64,000 nt of DNA, from contig NZ_CP064032.1 of NCBI RefSeq assembly GCF_049532905.1, forward strand, positions 4,216,001 through 4,280,000, written 5' to 3'. The translations under genes and the position numbers were made by a program. Within the stretch, counting starts at the first letter, position 1; every line of letters starts with the position of its first letter. Shown here piece by piece: positions 26,453-34,592 of the stretch. The notes below the pieces were generated by a model. That model saw only the letters and a list, made by a program, of their open reading frames with translations. It was not told the DNA's origin and ran no database searches. The stretch comes from Dyella_B nitratireducens (GTDB lineage: Bacteria; Pseudomonadota; Gammaproteobacteria; Xanthomonadales; Rhodanobacteraceae).

Positions 26453-26486
26453 CTGTCAACCATACATCCGCGGATCAGGTTGACAG
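26453..26486. promoter_or_regulatory. BirA (biotin repressor) operator upstream of bioB
   Basis: CTGTCAACC (26453-26461), 16 bases, GGTTGACAG (26478-26486): perfect inverted 9-mers with the known BirA-operator spacing and close to the published TTGTAAACC-N-GGTTTACAA pattern. The right arm contains TTGACA (26480-26485), a consensus -35 box, so bound BirA would block the polymerase. A possible -10 is CACACT at 26503-26508. Confidence 0.85.
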
Positions 26487-26533
26487 CCCGTCGAACGGCT
26501 CCCACACTGTCGCCGGTTTACCGGAGCCTTTCC

Positions 26534-27577
26534 ATGACTGCAGCCGCCCTTCGCCACGACTGGACCCGCGACGAAGTCGTCGCCCTGTTCGCCCTGCCCT
26601 TCAACGAGCTGCTGCACCGCGCACACAGCATGCATCGCGAGCATCACGATCCGAACGCGGTGCAGGTATCGACCCTGCTGTCGATCAAGACTGGCGGCTG
26701 CCCGGAGGACTGCGGCTACTGCCCACAGGCCGCGAGGTACCACACCGGTGTCAAGACGGAAAAGCTGATGTCGGTGGAAAGCGTGGTCGCCCGCGCGCAG
26801 GCCGCGAAGAGCGCCGGTGCCAGCCGCTTCTGCATGGGCGCCGCGTGGCGCAGCCCGAAAGACCGCGACGTGGCCCAGGTAGCGGAAATCGTCTCGGCGG
26901 TAAAAGCATTGGGCCTGGAAACCTGCGCCACGCTGGGCATGCTCTCCGGTGAACAGGCGCAGACGCTGAAGCAGGCCGGCCTCGACTACTACAACCACAA
27001 CCTGGATACCGCGCCGGAGTTCTACGGCGAGGTCATCCACACGCGCCAGTACCAGGATCGCCTGGATACGCTGGAACACGTGCGCCAGGTCGGCCTGAAA
27101 ACCTGCTGCGGCGGCATCGTCGGCATGGGCGAAACGCGCGGGCAACGCGCTGGTCTGCTGCAGACGCTGGCCAATCTTCCAGAGCATCCGCAATCGGTGC
27201 CGATCAACCAGCTGGTGCAGGTGCCAGGCACCCCGCTGCACGGCACCGAGGCACTGGACCCGTTCGAGTTCGTGCGCACGATCGCCGTGGCACGCATCCT
27301 GATGCCCGCATCGATGGTGCGCCTCTCCGCCGGCCGCCAGCAGATGGACGATGCCGTGCAGGCGCTGTGTTTCTTCGCTGGCGCCAATTCGATTTTCTAC
27401 GGCGAAAAACTGTTGACCACCGGCAATCCGGATGTGGAACACGACCGCGCGCTGTTCCGTCGTCTCGACCTGCATGCACTGGAAATCACGGAAGATACCG
27501 ACACCGTGCATGCGGATATTCTCGAAGTGGAAGCGGGCGGCTGCGGGCAGGGCTGTGGCTGCAGTGCCGCGGCCTGA
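26534..27577 (+). CDS. bioB: Biotin synthase
   Basis: 347 residues. Radical-SAM enzyme that inserts sulfur into dethiobiotin. The radical-SAM cysteines are Cys56, Cys60 and Cys63 in GGCPEDCGYCPQ. Other conserved stretches are MGAAWRSPKDRD and YYNHNLDTAPEFY. The tail GGCGQGCGCSAAA is Cys-rich, beyond the usual end. The ATG at 26534 follows CCGGAGCC; a longer in-frame start at 26480 would fall inside the BirA operator. First gene of the biotin cluster. Confidence 0.97.
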   Translation: MTAAALRHDWTRDEVVALFALPFNELLHRAHSMHREHHDPNAVQVSTLLSIKTGGCPEDCGYCPQAARYHTGVKTEKLMSVESVVARAQAAKSAGASRFCMGAAWRSPKDRDVAQVAEIVSAVKALGLETCATLGMLSGEQAQTLKQAGLDYYNHNLDTAPEFYGEVIHTRQYQDRLDTLEHVRQVGLKTCCGGIVGMGETRGQRAGLLQTLANLPEHPQSVPINQLVQVPGTPLHGTEALDPFEFVRTIAVARILMPASMVRLSAGRQQMDDAVQALCFFAGANSIFYGEKLLTTGNPDVEHDRALFRRLDLHALEITEDTDTVHADILEVEAGGCGQGCGCSAAA

Positions 27578-28748
27578 TCTGCTCCAACGATTAGCCGTCC
27601 AAACGGCGGAGCGCGCGCAGGCACAGTTACAACGTCGCTTGCGCACCATTACCCGCGTCGAAGGGCCTTGTGTCGAAAGCAACGGGCAGCGCCTGTTGGC
27701 TTTCTGCAGCAATGATTATCTAGGGCTGGCACAGGATTCCCGCCTGATCGCCGCCTGGAAGCAGGCGGCTGATGAGAGTGGCGTCGGCAGTGGCTCCGCG
27801 CACCTTATCTGCGGCCATCGGCGCGAACATGCCGAACTGGAAGAGGCGCTGGCCGAATGGACCGGCCGCGAGCGCGCACTGCTGTTTTCCACCGGCTACA
27901 TGGCCAATCTCGGCGTGACGCAGGCGCTGCTGCAACGTGGCGAGTTGTGTGTGCAGGACAAGCTCAACCACGCCTGCCTGCTCGACGGCGCGCAACTGGC
28001 TGGCGCGACGTTGAAGCGTTATCCGCATGCCGATGTCGACGCCGCCGCGCGCCAATTGCACAGCGATGACGAAGCTTGTGCCCTGCTCGCCACCGACGGC
28101 GTATTCAGCATGGACGGCGATATCGCGCCGCTGCCTGAGCTTGCCATGTTGTGCGCCCGCGAAAGTGCGACGCTGATGGTGGACGACGCGCACGGACTTG
28201 GCGTGCTTGGCGACGATGGCGCCGGCAGCGTGGCGGAAGCAGGCTTGAGCGAGCGCGATGTACCCGTGCTGATGGCAACCCTGGGCAAGGCGCTTGGATG
28301 CAGCGGTGCGTTCGTCGCCGGCCCAGCCAGCTTGATCGATGGCCTGGTTCAATTCGCCCGCACGTATATCTACACCACCGCCATGCCACCTGCGCTGGCA
28401 GCGGCAACACACTGCGCCGTGACCCTTGCGCGCACGGAAAACTGGCGCCGCGAAAAACTCAACGCGTTGATCCAGCGCTTTCGCCAGGGCGCCGAGCAAC
28501 TCGGTCTTCCGCTGATGGCTTCGCGCACGGCGATTCAGCCCTTGCTGCTCGGCGATGCGCAACGCGCCCTGGAAGCATCGCGAGCCTTGGAAGCAAAAGG
28601 CCTGCTGGTCGTGGCCATTCGCCCGCCTACCGTGCCGCAAGGTCAGGCGCGTCTGCGCATTACGCTGTCTGCCGCCCATGAAGAAGCGCATGTGGACCAA
28701 TTGCTGGAAGCGCTGGCGTCCCTGCGGCTGGCTGGTGCCCCGGTATAA
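27564..28748 (+). CDS. bioF: 8-amino-7-oxononanoate synthase
   Basis: 394 residues, PLP enzyme condensing pimeloyl-ACP with alanine. Seen: FCSNDYLGLAQ near 45, GSGSAHLICGHRREHAELE near 75, VDDAHGLGVLG near 205 and the PLP lysine in LMATLGKALGCSGAF near 240. The likely start is GTG at 27564, giving the family N-terminus (M)PRPDLLQRL and overlapping bioB by 14 bases; GTG at 27555 is an alternative. The overlap points to translational coupling. Confidence 0.94.
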   Translation: MPRPDLLQRLAVQTAERAQAQLQRRLRTITRVEGPCVESNGQRLLAFCSNDYLGLAQDSRLIAAWKQAADESGVGSGSAHLICGHRREHAELEEALAEWTGRERALLFSTGYMANLGVTQALLQRGELCVQDKLNHACLLDGAQLAGATLKRYPHADVDAAARQLHSDDEACALLATDGVFSMDGDIAPLPELAMLCARESATLMVDDAHGLGVLGDDGAGSVAEAGLSERDVPVLMATLGKALGCSGAFVAGPASLIDGLVQFARTYIYTTAMPPALAAATHCAVTLARTENWRREKLNALIQRFRQGAEQLGLPLMASRTAIQPLLLGDAQRALEASRALEAKGLLVVAIRPPTVPQGQARLRITLSAAHEEAHVDQLLEALASLRLAGAPV

Positions 28749-28775
28749 TTGCGCCTCGCACGCCTATTCCCTGTT

Positions 28776-29549
28776 ATGTCGACCCTGAATATCTCTGCCT
28801 ATCGCTTCGTCAGCCTGGACGATCTGCCCGCGCTGCGTGAGCGCATGCTGGCGCAATGCCATGCGCTGGCGCTGAAAGGCACCATTCTACTGGCGCCGGA
28901 AGGCATCAATCTGTTTCTTGCCGGCTCGCGTGAGGCGGTGGATGCCTTCATGCATTGGCTGCACTACGACCCACGCTTTGCCGGCTTGCAGGGCAAGGAA
29001 TCTCTCTCCGACGACGTCCCGTTCCAACGCATGCGCGTGCGCCTGAAGAAGGAGATCATCACGCTGCGTCATCCGACGATTCGTCCTGAAGGCGGCCGCG
29101 CGCCCGCGGTGGATGCCGCCACGCTCAAGCGTTGGCTGGACCAGGGACATGATGACGAGGGACGCGACGTGGTATTGCTGGATACGCGCAATGCCTACGA
29201 AACAGATGTCGGCATGTTTCCGCAGGCCGTGGATTATCGCATTGGAAGCTTCACGGAACTCCCTTCTGCCGTGGAAGCCGATCGTGCCCGCTATGCGGAG
29301 AAAACCATCGTGTCGTACTGCACCGGCGGGATTCGCTGCGAGAAGTTTGCGTTGTATATGCAGGACATCGGCATGGAACGCGTGTTCCAGCTGGAAGGCG
29401 GGATTCTGAAGTACTTCGAGGAAGTGGGCGGCACGCACTGGCAGGGCGACTGCTTCGTGTTTGATGAACGTGGCGCCGTAGATAAGGCGCTGCTCCCCTC
29501 CGGGTCGTCCCCCTCACCGCAATCCTCTCCGGAAGACATCCGTGCATGA
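28776..29549 (+). CDS. Rhodanese-domain protein, TrhO/UPF0176-like tRNA hydroxylase
   Basis: 257 residues. The N-terminal part has the acylphosphatase-like region of YceA/TrhO proteins (ILLAPEGINLFLAGS); the C-terminal rhodanese domain has the active-site loop SYCTGGIRCEKFA near residue 180-192. TrhO makes 5-hydroxyuridine at position 34 of tRNA. The protein is shorter than E. coli TrhO (about 350 residues), so orthology is probable but not certain. It sits between bioF and bioH, overlapping bioH by 4 bases. A link to biotin (sulfur supply) is conceivable but not shown. Confidence 0.8.
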   Translation: MSTLNISAYRFVSLDDLPALRERMLAQCHALALKGTILLAPEGINLFLAGSREAVDAFMHWLHYDPRFAGLQGKESLSDDVPFQRMRVRLKKEIITLRHPTIRPEGGRAPAVDAATLKRWLDQGHDDEGRDVVLLDTRNAYETDVGMFPQAVDYRIGSFTELPSAVEADRARYAEKTIVSYCTGGIRCEKFALYMQDIGMERVFQLEGGILKYFEEVGGTHWQGDCFVFDERGAVDKALLPSGSSPSPQSSPEDIRA

Positions 29550-30319
29550 GCCTCTATATCGAAACCCAAGGCAGCGGCTCGATCCCGCTGGTCATGCTGC
29601 ACGGCTGGGCGATGCACGGCGGCATCTTCAACCTGCTGGTCGAGGTGTTGCGCGAACACTGCACGATGTATCTGGTGGACCTGCCAGGCCATGGCTTTTC
29701 GCGCGATTGTGGCCTGCCGCTGGAGCCGCAGGCGTGCGCACGCGCCATCGCCGAGGCCACACCTTCGGCGATCTGGCTGGGCTGGTCACTCGGCGGATTG
29801 ATCGCACTGCAGGGCGCACTGGATTTTCCTCAGCAGGTGCGCGGTCTTGCCATGCTTTGCGCGACGCCGCGTTTCGTGAGTGGTGACGACTGGCCGCAAG
29901 GGCGTGATCCTTCACTGGTGCGCCAGCTCGCCACCGATCTGGAAACGGATTACCACGCCACCATCGAGCGCTTCCTTGCGCTGGAGGTGATGGGCAGCCC
30001 CGATCCACGTGGCGAACTGCGCAAGCTGCGCGCCGAAGTATTTGCACGCGGCGAGCCGGATCTACGTGTATTGCAGGAAGGTATCCGCCTGTTGGACGAG
30101 ACCGATTTGCGCGCCGGCCTTTCACATTTGAAACCCCATGGCAGTTGGTGGAGCGCCGGCCGTCTCGATCGGCTGGTGCATCCTTCCGCGATGGAATGGT
30201 CTGCACAGGCCAGCCAAGGCGAATTCCACGTGATTGCACGTGCCGGACACGCGCCTTTCCTGAGCCATGCAGATGCCGTCGCGCAAGCGCTGCGGCCATG
30301 GCTGGAGCAGAACGCATGA
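29546..30319 (+). CDS. bioH: Pimeloyl-[acyl-carrier protein] methyl ester esterase
   Basis: 257-residue alpha/beta hydrolase. It removes the methyl group that BioC adds, releasing pimeloyl-ACP for BioF. Seen: LHGWAMHGGIF near 18, the nucleophile Ser81 in GWSLGG, the likely acid Asp in GRLDRLV near 207 and the catalytic His in GHAPFLSH near 234. These spacings match BioH. It overlaps the rhodanese gene and bioC by 4 bases each, so the BioC/BioH pair is co-made. Confidence 0.94.
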   Translation: MSLYIETQGSGSIPLVMLHGWAMHGGIFNLLVEVLREHCTMYLVDLPGHGFSRDCGLPLEPQACARAIAEATPSAIWLGWSLGGLIALQGALDFPQQVRGLAMLCATPRFVSGDDWPQGRDPSLVRQLATDLETDYHATIERFLALEVMGSPDPRGELRKLRAEVFARGEPDLRVLQEGIRLLDETDLRAGLSHLKPHGSWWSAGRLDRLVHPSAMEWSAQASQGEFHVIARAGHAPFLSHADAVAQALRPWLEQNA

Positions 30320-31197
30320 GCGATTTCCACATCGATGCGCAGCGCGTGCGCACCAACTTCAGCCACGCTGCCGGAACGTATGAGCAACACGATGCACTGC
30401 AGCGCGAAGTACAACAGTTGTTGCTGGAACGTTTGGACTTCTATCTGCAGCAGCCCGAACACGTCATTGACGTGGGCGCGGGCACCGGCCGCGGTAGCGC
30501 GCTGCTGAAGAAGCGCTACAACAAGGCGCAAGTGATCGCCATGGATGTGGCGTTGCCGATGCTGCGCACGGCCAAGTCGCACGCCAGCTGGCTTAAGCCG
30601 TTCGCACGCGTGTGTGGCGAAGCGACTTCCTTGCCGCTTCCCGACCATAGCGTAGACGTGCTGCATTCGAATCTGTGCTTCCAGTGGATCGACGATCTGC
30701 CCGCACTGTTCGGCGAGTGCGTGCGCGTGTTGAAGCCCGGCGGCATGCTGCTGTTCTCCACCTTCGGCCCTGACACGCTGCGTGAGTTGCGTGCAGCATG
30801 GGCCTCCGTGGATCAGCATTCGCACGTGAGCCGGTTTCTGGATATGCATGATCTCGGCGACGCGATGATCACGGCCGGCTTGCGCGATCCGGTGCTGGAT
30901 GTGGATCGCTTTACCTTGACCTATAGCGAACCGAAGGCGTTGCTGCGCGAACTGAAAGGCCTTGGCGCCACCCACGCCGATCGCGGCCGGGAACGCGGCC
31001 TTACCGGCAAACGCCACTTTCAGGCCATGCTGGCCGCGTACGAGGCGATGCGGGTTGATAGCCGCATTCCCGCCACCTGGGAAGTCGTGACGGCCCACGC
31101 CTGGGGCCCGGCACCGGGCCAATCCCGCCGCGCAAAAGGTGGCGGCGAGATAGCCAGTTTCTCGATCGACAGCCTACGCGGCTCGCGGCGGCGCTGA
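30316..31197 (+). CDS. bioC: Malonyl-[acyl-carrier protein] O-methyltransferase
   Basis: 293 residues, SAM-dependent methyltransferase that caps malonyl-ACP to start pimelate synthesis. The SAM motif DVGAGTGRGS lies near residue 51, and SNLCFQWIDD and LKPGGMLLFSTFGPDTL follow. The N-terminal VRTNFSHAAGTYEQHD is the BioC hallmark. Start ATG at 30316 overlaps the bioH stop. The stop at 31197 abuts the stop of the convergent LptA-like gene with no spacer. Confidence 0.95.
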   Translation: MSDFHIDAQRVRTNFSHAAGTYEQHDALQREVQQLLLERLDFYLQQPEHVIDVGAGTGRGSALLKKRYNKAQVIAMDVALPMLRTAKSHASWLKPFARVCGEATSLPLPDHSVDVLHSNLCFQWIDDLPALFGECVRVLKPGGMLLFSTFGPDTLRELRAAWASVDQHSHVSRFLDMHDLGDAMITAGLRDPVLDVDRFTLTYSEPKALLRELKGLGATHADRGRERGLTGKRHFQAMLAAYEAMRVDSRIPATWEVVTAHAWGPAPGQSRRAKGGGEIASFSIDSLRGSRRR

Positions 31198-31779
31198 TTA
31201 CTTGGCCGGCGCCGCCGTGGTGGATGCCGGCGCGGGTGCCGGTTGCGGTGCATTCGCGTTCTGCCGCTGCTTGGGCAGGTAGGTCATGCTCACGTTGCCG
31301 GTACCGGTGAAATAGGTGGTGTTGGTGTTGTAGGTGAGCTTGTCAGCATGCGCGTCACCCATGCCTTGCTGGGTGACCACGGCGTTCGGTTGCAGCACGG
31401 CGATGCCGTTGATGTTGTCGTAATCCAGCGTGGGCGCCTCACCGGTCATCAGATGATCGTTGTCATCCAACTGTTGGATATGTGCTGGACGGCCTTTCAT
31501 CACGATGCGGCTGACCTGGCTTTGCCCATCCAGATAAATCTGTGCGACGTCTCCGGTAGCCTTCATGGTGCCCTGGGTCACCACGACATTGCCGGTAAGG
31601 GTGGTGATGGTATTGGGCGCGTTGAAGCCGTTGACGGAGACTTGCGAGGTGTTCATCGGCTGGTTGCGGTCACCGGTTTTGGCGTGGGCTGCCCATGGCA
31701 GGAGCAGCAGTAGCGCAACGCATGGATGGAACACGGAACCGCTGCCACGACGTTTGCTGGGAAGTGGAAACGGCTTCAT
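31198..31779 (-). CDS. LptA-like periplasmic LPS-transport protein
   Basis: 193 residues with a signal peptide (VALLLLLPWAAHA) and an OstA/LptA beta-jellyroll repeat: LTGNVVVTQGTMKATGD, then GRPAHIQQLDDNDHLMTGE, then NAVVTQQGMGDAHADKLTY. LptA forms the periplasmic bridge for lipopolysaccharide. In most gammaproteobacteria lptA sits with lptC and lptB; none are here, so this may be a second LptA-like protein or the genome's relocated copy. C-terminus is Ala/Pro-rich. ATG at 31779 begins the signal peptide. It lies 60 bases after tag, same strand. Confidence 0.8.
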   Translation of the reverse strand: MKPFPLPSKRRGSGSVFHPCVALLLLLPWAAHAKTGDRNQPMNTSQVSVNGFNAPNTITTLTGNVVVTQGTMKATGDVAQIYLDGQSQVSRIVMKGRPAHIQQLDDNDHLMTGEAPTLDYDNINGIAVLQPNAVVTQQGMGDAHADKLTYNTNTTYFTGTGNVSMTYLPKQRQNANAPQPAPAPASTTAAPAK

Positions 31780-31839
31780 GTGCGGATCTCGGTAGGCCAA
31801 CGGATGGCGGCATTCTAACGCGGCGGAGCGCCTCTCACC

Positions 31840-32421
31840 TCAGCCCTTCGCAGCACATGCCTTATGCCTAAAACACTCCACCAGATGATCGTTGACCATG
31901 CCGGTCGCCTGCATAAAGGCATAGCAGATGGTGCTGCCGACGAAACGAAAGCCGCGCTTTTTCAGTGACTTGCTCATGTGGTCCGAAACCGGCGTGCTGG
32001 CCGGAACGTCCTGGCGGGTACGCCAGGTATTGCGAACCGGCTTGCCATCGACGAAAGACCACAGGTACGCATCCAGGCTGCCGTATTCGTCGATCACGTC
32101 CAGGGCCGCTTTGGCGTTGTCGCGCACGGAAGTGATCTTGAGGCGGTTGCGGATCAGGCCCGGATCGAGCAGCAGCTTTTCCAGATCGCGATCCTTCAAT
32201 GCGGCGGCACGGGCAAGATCGAAGTCATGGAATGCGCGGCGGTAGTGATCGCGCTTGTGCAGCACAGTGCGCCACGACAGACCTGCTTGCGCGCCTTCCA
32301 GGCACAGGAATTCGAACAGCATCCGGTCGTCGTGCAGCGGTACACCCCACTCGGTGTCGTGATACGCCTGCATCAATTCGCCATCGGCTGCCCAATGGCA
32401 GCGTACGCGCGTGGTCGCCAC
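31840..32421 (-). CDS. tag: DNA-3-methyladenine glycosylase I
   Basis: 193 residues. It removes 3-methyladenine from alkylated DNA. The N-terminal RCHWA holds the first zinc ligand, and YHDTEWGVPLHDD, EGAQAGLSW and the C-terminal TGMVNDHLVECFRH (second zinc site) are diagnostic for Tag. It reads on the minus strand between the ACT/V4R gene and the LptA-like gene. Confidence 0.95.
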   Translation of the reverse strand: MATTRVRCHWAADGELMQAYHDTEWGVPLHDDRMLFEFLCLEGAQAGLSWRTVLHKRDHYRRAFHDFDLARAAALKDRDLEKLLLDPGLIRNRLKITSVRDNAKAALDVIDEYGSLDAYLWSFVDGKPVRNTWRTRQDVPASTPVSDHMSKSLKKRGFRFVGSTICYAFMQATGMVNDHLVECFRHKACAAKG

Positions 32422-32468
32422 GGTGTTCCCCTTCCAGCATCATCGAAGATGCGCAGGATACCGCTAAG

Positions 32469-33236
32469 TCAATGCGCGATTTCCAGGCTGCAATGCGCCG
32501 CACCGGCACTTCTGCAACTGAGATGCCTCACACGTACTTTCTTGCCCGCCACCGCCGCACCCAGCAGGCCCTCCAGGTAACCGCCGTAGAAGCGACAACC
32601 AGAACGGCCATCCGCAGCGCACAAGGGACCATTGAGTACGTGCACATGCACGCCGCGCTGCTCGATCTCAGCAATCTGCCGCAAAGCCGGTACGGCGACA
32701 CGCTTGATCGCATCGCCCAGACTCAAGGGTGAATCCAGGGCGTAGTCGCGCTTGTATACCCATACGCCAGCTCGTCGCCCGGCCAGGAACAGCGAAGGCT
32801 CACGCGCAGGACCTGTCACATGGTGTTCGAGCGCTGCCAGCCAGGGATAGATGTTTGGAAAATCCTGCTTCAACTTAGGCAGGAGCTGTTCGACCTGCTC
32901 GATATCCGGCGCGGCGACAGTTCGCTCGGATTCGACCCTGAATTCCGGTAGAAAGGAAGGCCATGCCGTTTTCGGCGCAGCCACTGAAATTGCCGTCGCC
33001 TCTTCGCAAAGTGACGCCTCGAAGCTCAGCACCCGATTGTGCGAACCCAGCATCTCCTCCAGCGCGAAACGCTGCTCGGAAGGGCCACGCACGACCATCG
33101 ACAACCATGCACCACGTCCGTCCTGTGTAAGACGCTGGCGCAGCAATGCATAGTGATTAGCGGTAATAACTTGCCCAAGCTCCATAACCAAGCCCTCTCT
33201 CCGATCGGAGAGAACCTGGATTTCCAGCTCGATCAT
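32469..33236 (-). CDS. ACT-domain plus V4R-domain protein
   Basis: 255 residues in two parts. Residues 1-75 look like an ACT ligand-binding domain (IELEIQVLSDRREGLVMELG then a second strand pair). Residues about 140-255 match the V4R (4-vinyl reductase) domain, ending in GYLEGLLGAAVAGKKVRVRH and CRSAGAAHCSLEI, which includes the two conserved cysteines. V4R domains bind small hydrocarbons in sensory or tetrapyrrole-related proteins. No output domain is present. The ATG at 33236 follows AGGGGGG. It lies 240 bases downstream of the diiron enzyme gene, same strand. Role unknown. Confidence 0.72.
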   Translation of the reverse strand: MIELEIQVLSDRREGLVMELGQVITANHYALLRQRLTQDGRGAWLSMVVRGPSEQRFALEEMLGSHNRVLSFEASLCEEATAISVAAPKTAWPSFLPEFRVESERTVAAPDIEQVEQLLPKLKQDFPNIYPWLAALEHHVTGPAREPSLFLAGRRAGVWVYKRDYALDSPLSLGDAIKRVAVPALRQIAEIEQRGVHVHVLNGPLCAADGRSGCRFYGGYLEGLLGAAVAGKKVRVRHLSCRSAGAAHCSLEIAH

Positions 33237-33475
33237 AGGCCCCCCTGTTGCTCGATGCTGGTGACACACACTCGGCGGGCAGGATGAGCGATTTTTAGAT
33301 TCCCAGCCGTGATTGGCATCAAAAATCCCTGCGCGTGAATACGAATTGCATCCTGCGCGGTGTCTTTCAGGCTTGCGGTTTCTTGCGCTTGCGCGCCGAT
33401 GCATCCTCAATGACGCATCGGCAATACGCTGATGACAACCATGCTTCCCATACGAAAGCACGGATTGTCCAACTC

Positions 33476-34387
33476 TTAAAAAGCGACCCAGTGCTCACTA
33501 CCCACCACGGAGGTGCCCGCGGGCCGATGGGTACGGCGAGCGCGCCGCCGCGACGTGGCCCGGCTCATCTGGAAGGTCCAGAAGCGATCCCACAGGTCGC
33601 AATAGTGCAGACATAGTGTCTCGATGCGCGCCTGCTGGTCCGGCGTAAGCGCCTGGGTGAGGACCAGCCAGAGATCGTTTTCGTGATCGTCGTCGGCCGC
33701 TTCCGCGCTGTCATCGCTGCTGACGCCGTGCACGAAGTAATAGCCGTCGCTGACGTCGATGTTCAACGCCTTGGTCGCAGTGCGCAGGGCTGGACTGAAC
33801 AGCACCACCTCTTCCTCGGCGACGGCCAGCAGGGCGGTCACATCCAGATAATTGCGGTAGCTACGCTCGAGGAACGAGCGTACCGCGCGCGCAATGCGGC
33901 TTGGCACGTAAGCTTTTCGCTCCGCTTGCGTAATGCCGTAATCGTCAAGCACGCGTTCGAACAAGGGATAATGCGCATACATCGGATTACCTCGGTAATA
34001 ACCGTCGGCATCACTACCGGGGCGAAAGCCGAATTCGTCCAGATCATTCAAGGTCATCAGAAAGCGGGGCGCGAGCTTGGCGCCGGGATGCAAGCGTGGC
34101 TCCAGTTGCCGGGTCTGCATCTGCGCGGCCAGCAAAGCATCGGTAAAGATCTGCACGATGGCGTGGCGATATTCCAAATGAATGCGGCACATGGATGCCG
34201 GATCCAGTTCTCCGCGCTGGAGTACGCCAATCGCAATATGCCGGGTGACCGGATGATTGGCGATGACTTCCCTCAATCGCTGCACAAAGCTGGCGTTTTG
34301 CCGCCATAGTTCGACCGGTACGCTGGCCTGCATGACGGCAATGGCGTTCTTGCGCGGGTGGTCCAAATCGATCATCGATGACTGCAT
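33476..34387 (-). CDS. Heme-oxygenase-like diiron enzyme (iron-containing redox enzyme family)
   Basis: 303 residues, all-helical. Possible diiron ligands appear in the order expected for this family: HLEYRHAIVQ near 75, LNDLDEFGF near 117, AVAEEEVVLF near 190, then YYFVHGVSSDD and DDDHENDLW near 215-240. Relatives of this fold (PqqC/TENA/HDO group) oxidise amino acids, fatty acids or cofactors. Substrate is unknown. The last 35 residues are Arg-rich and disordered-looking. ATG at 34387 has GGAGGGAG upstream, better than the TTG five codons ahead. It stands between the dehydratase and ACT/V4R genes. Confidence 0.72.
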   Translation of the reverse strand: MQSSMIDLDHPRKNAIAVMQASVPVELWRQNASFVQRLREVIANHPVTRHIAIGVLQRGELDPASMCRIHLEYRHAIVQIFTDALLAAQMQTRQLEPRLHPGAKLAPRFLMTLNDLDEFGFRPGSDADGYYRGNPMYAHYPLFERVLDDYGITQAERKAYVPSRIARAVRSFLERSYRNYLDVTALLAVAEEEVVLFSPALRTATKALNIDVSDGYYFVHGVSSDDSAEAADDDHENDLWLVLTQALTPDQQARIETLCLHYCDLWDRFWTFQMSRATSRRRARRTHRPAGTSVVGSEHWVAF

Positions 34388-34592
34388 GACGGCTCCCTCC
34401 AACGTTGGTCATATCGATTCGGCACCGGCCATGCGGCCGGCGGCCGGTCTTTTCGAAGGTGAAAACGTGGCTGGACTTTTTCAGCGTCGCGTTGAATGGC
34501 GTGTCTGATTTTGGTTAAACCGATGTGGGCATCGATAATTTGTGACGTGATGCGAGCTCATTCGTGCAATCACGCACCTGTCCCCTTTTTTC

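Noticed and set aside
28744..28749. TATAAT at the bioF-rhodanese junction as an internal promoter
   Set aside because: The hexamer is perfect, but no -35-like sequence is found at 16-18 bases, so it was not listed.
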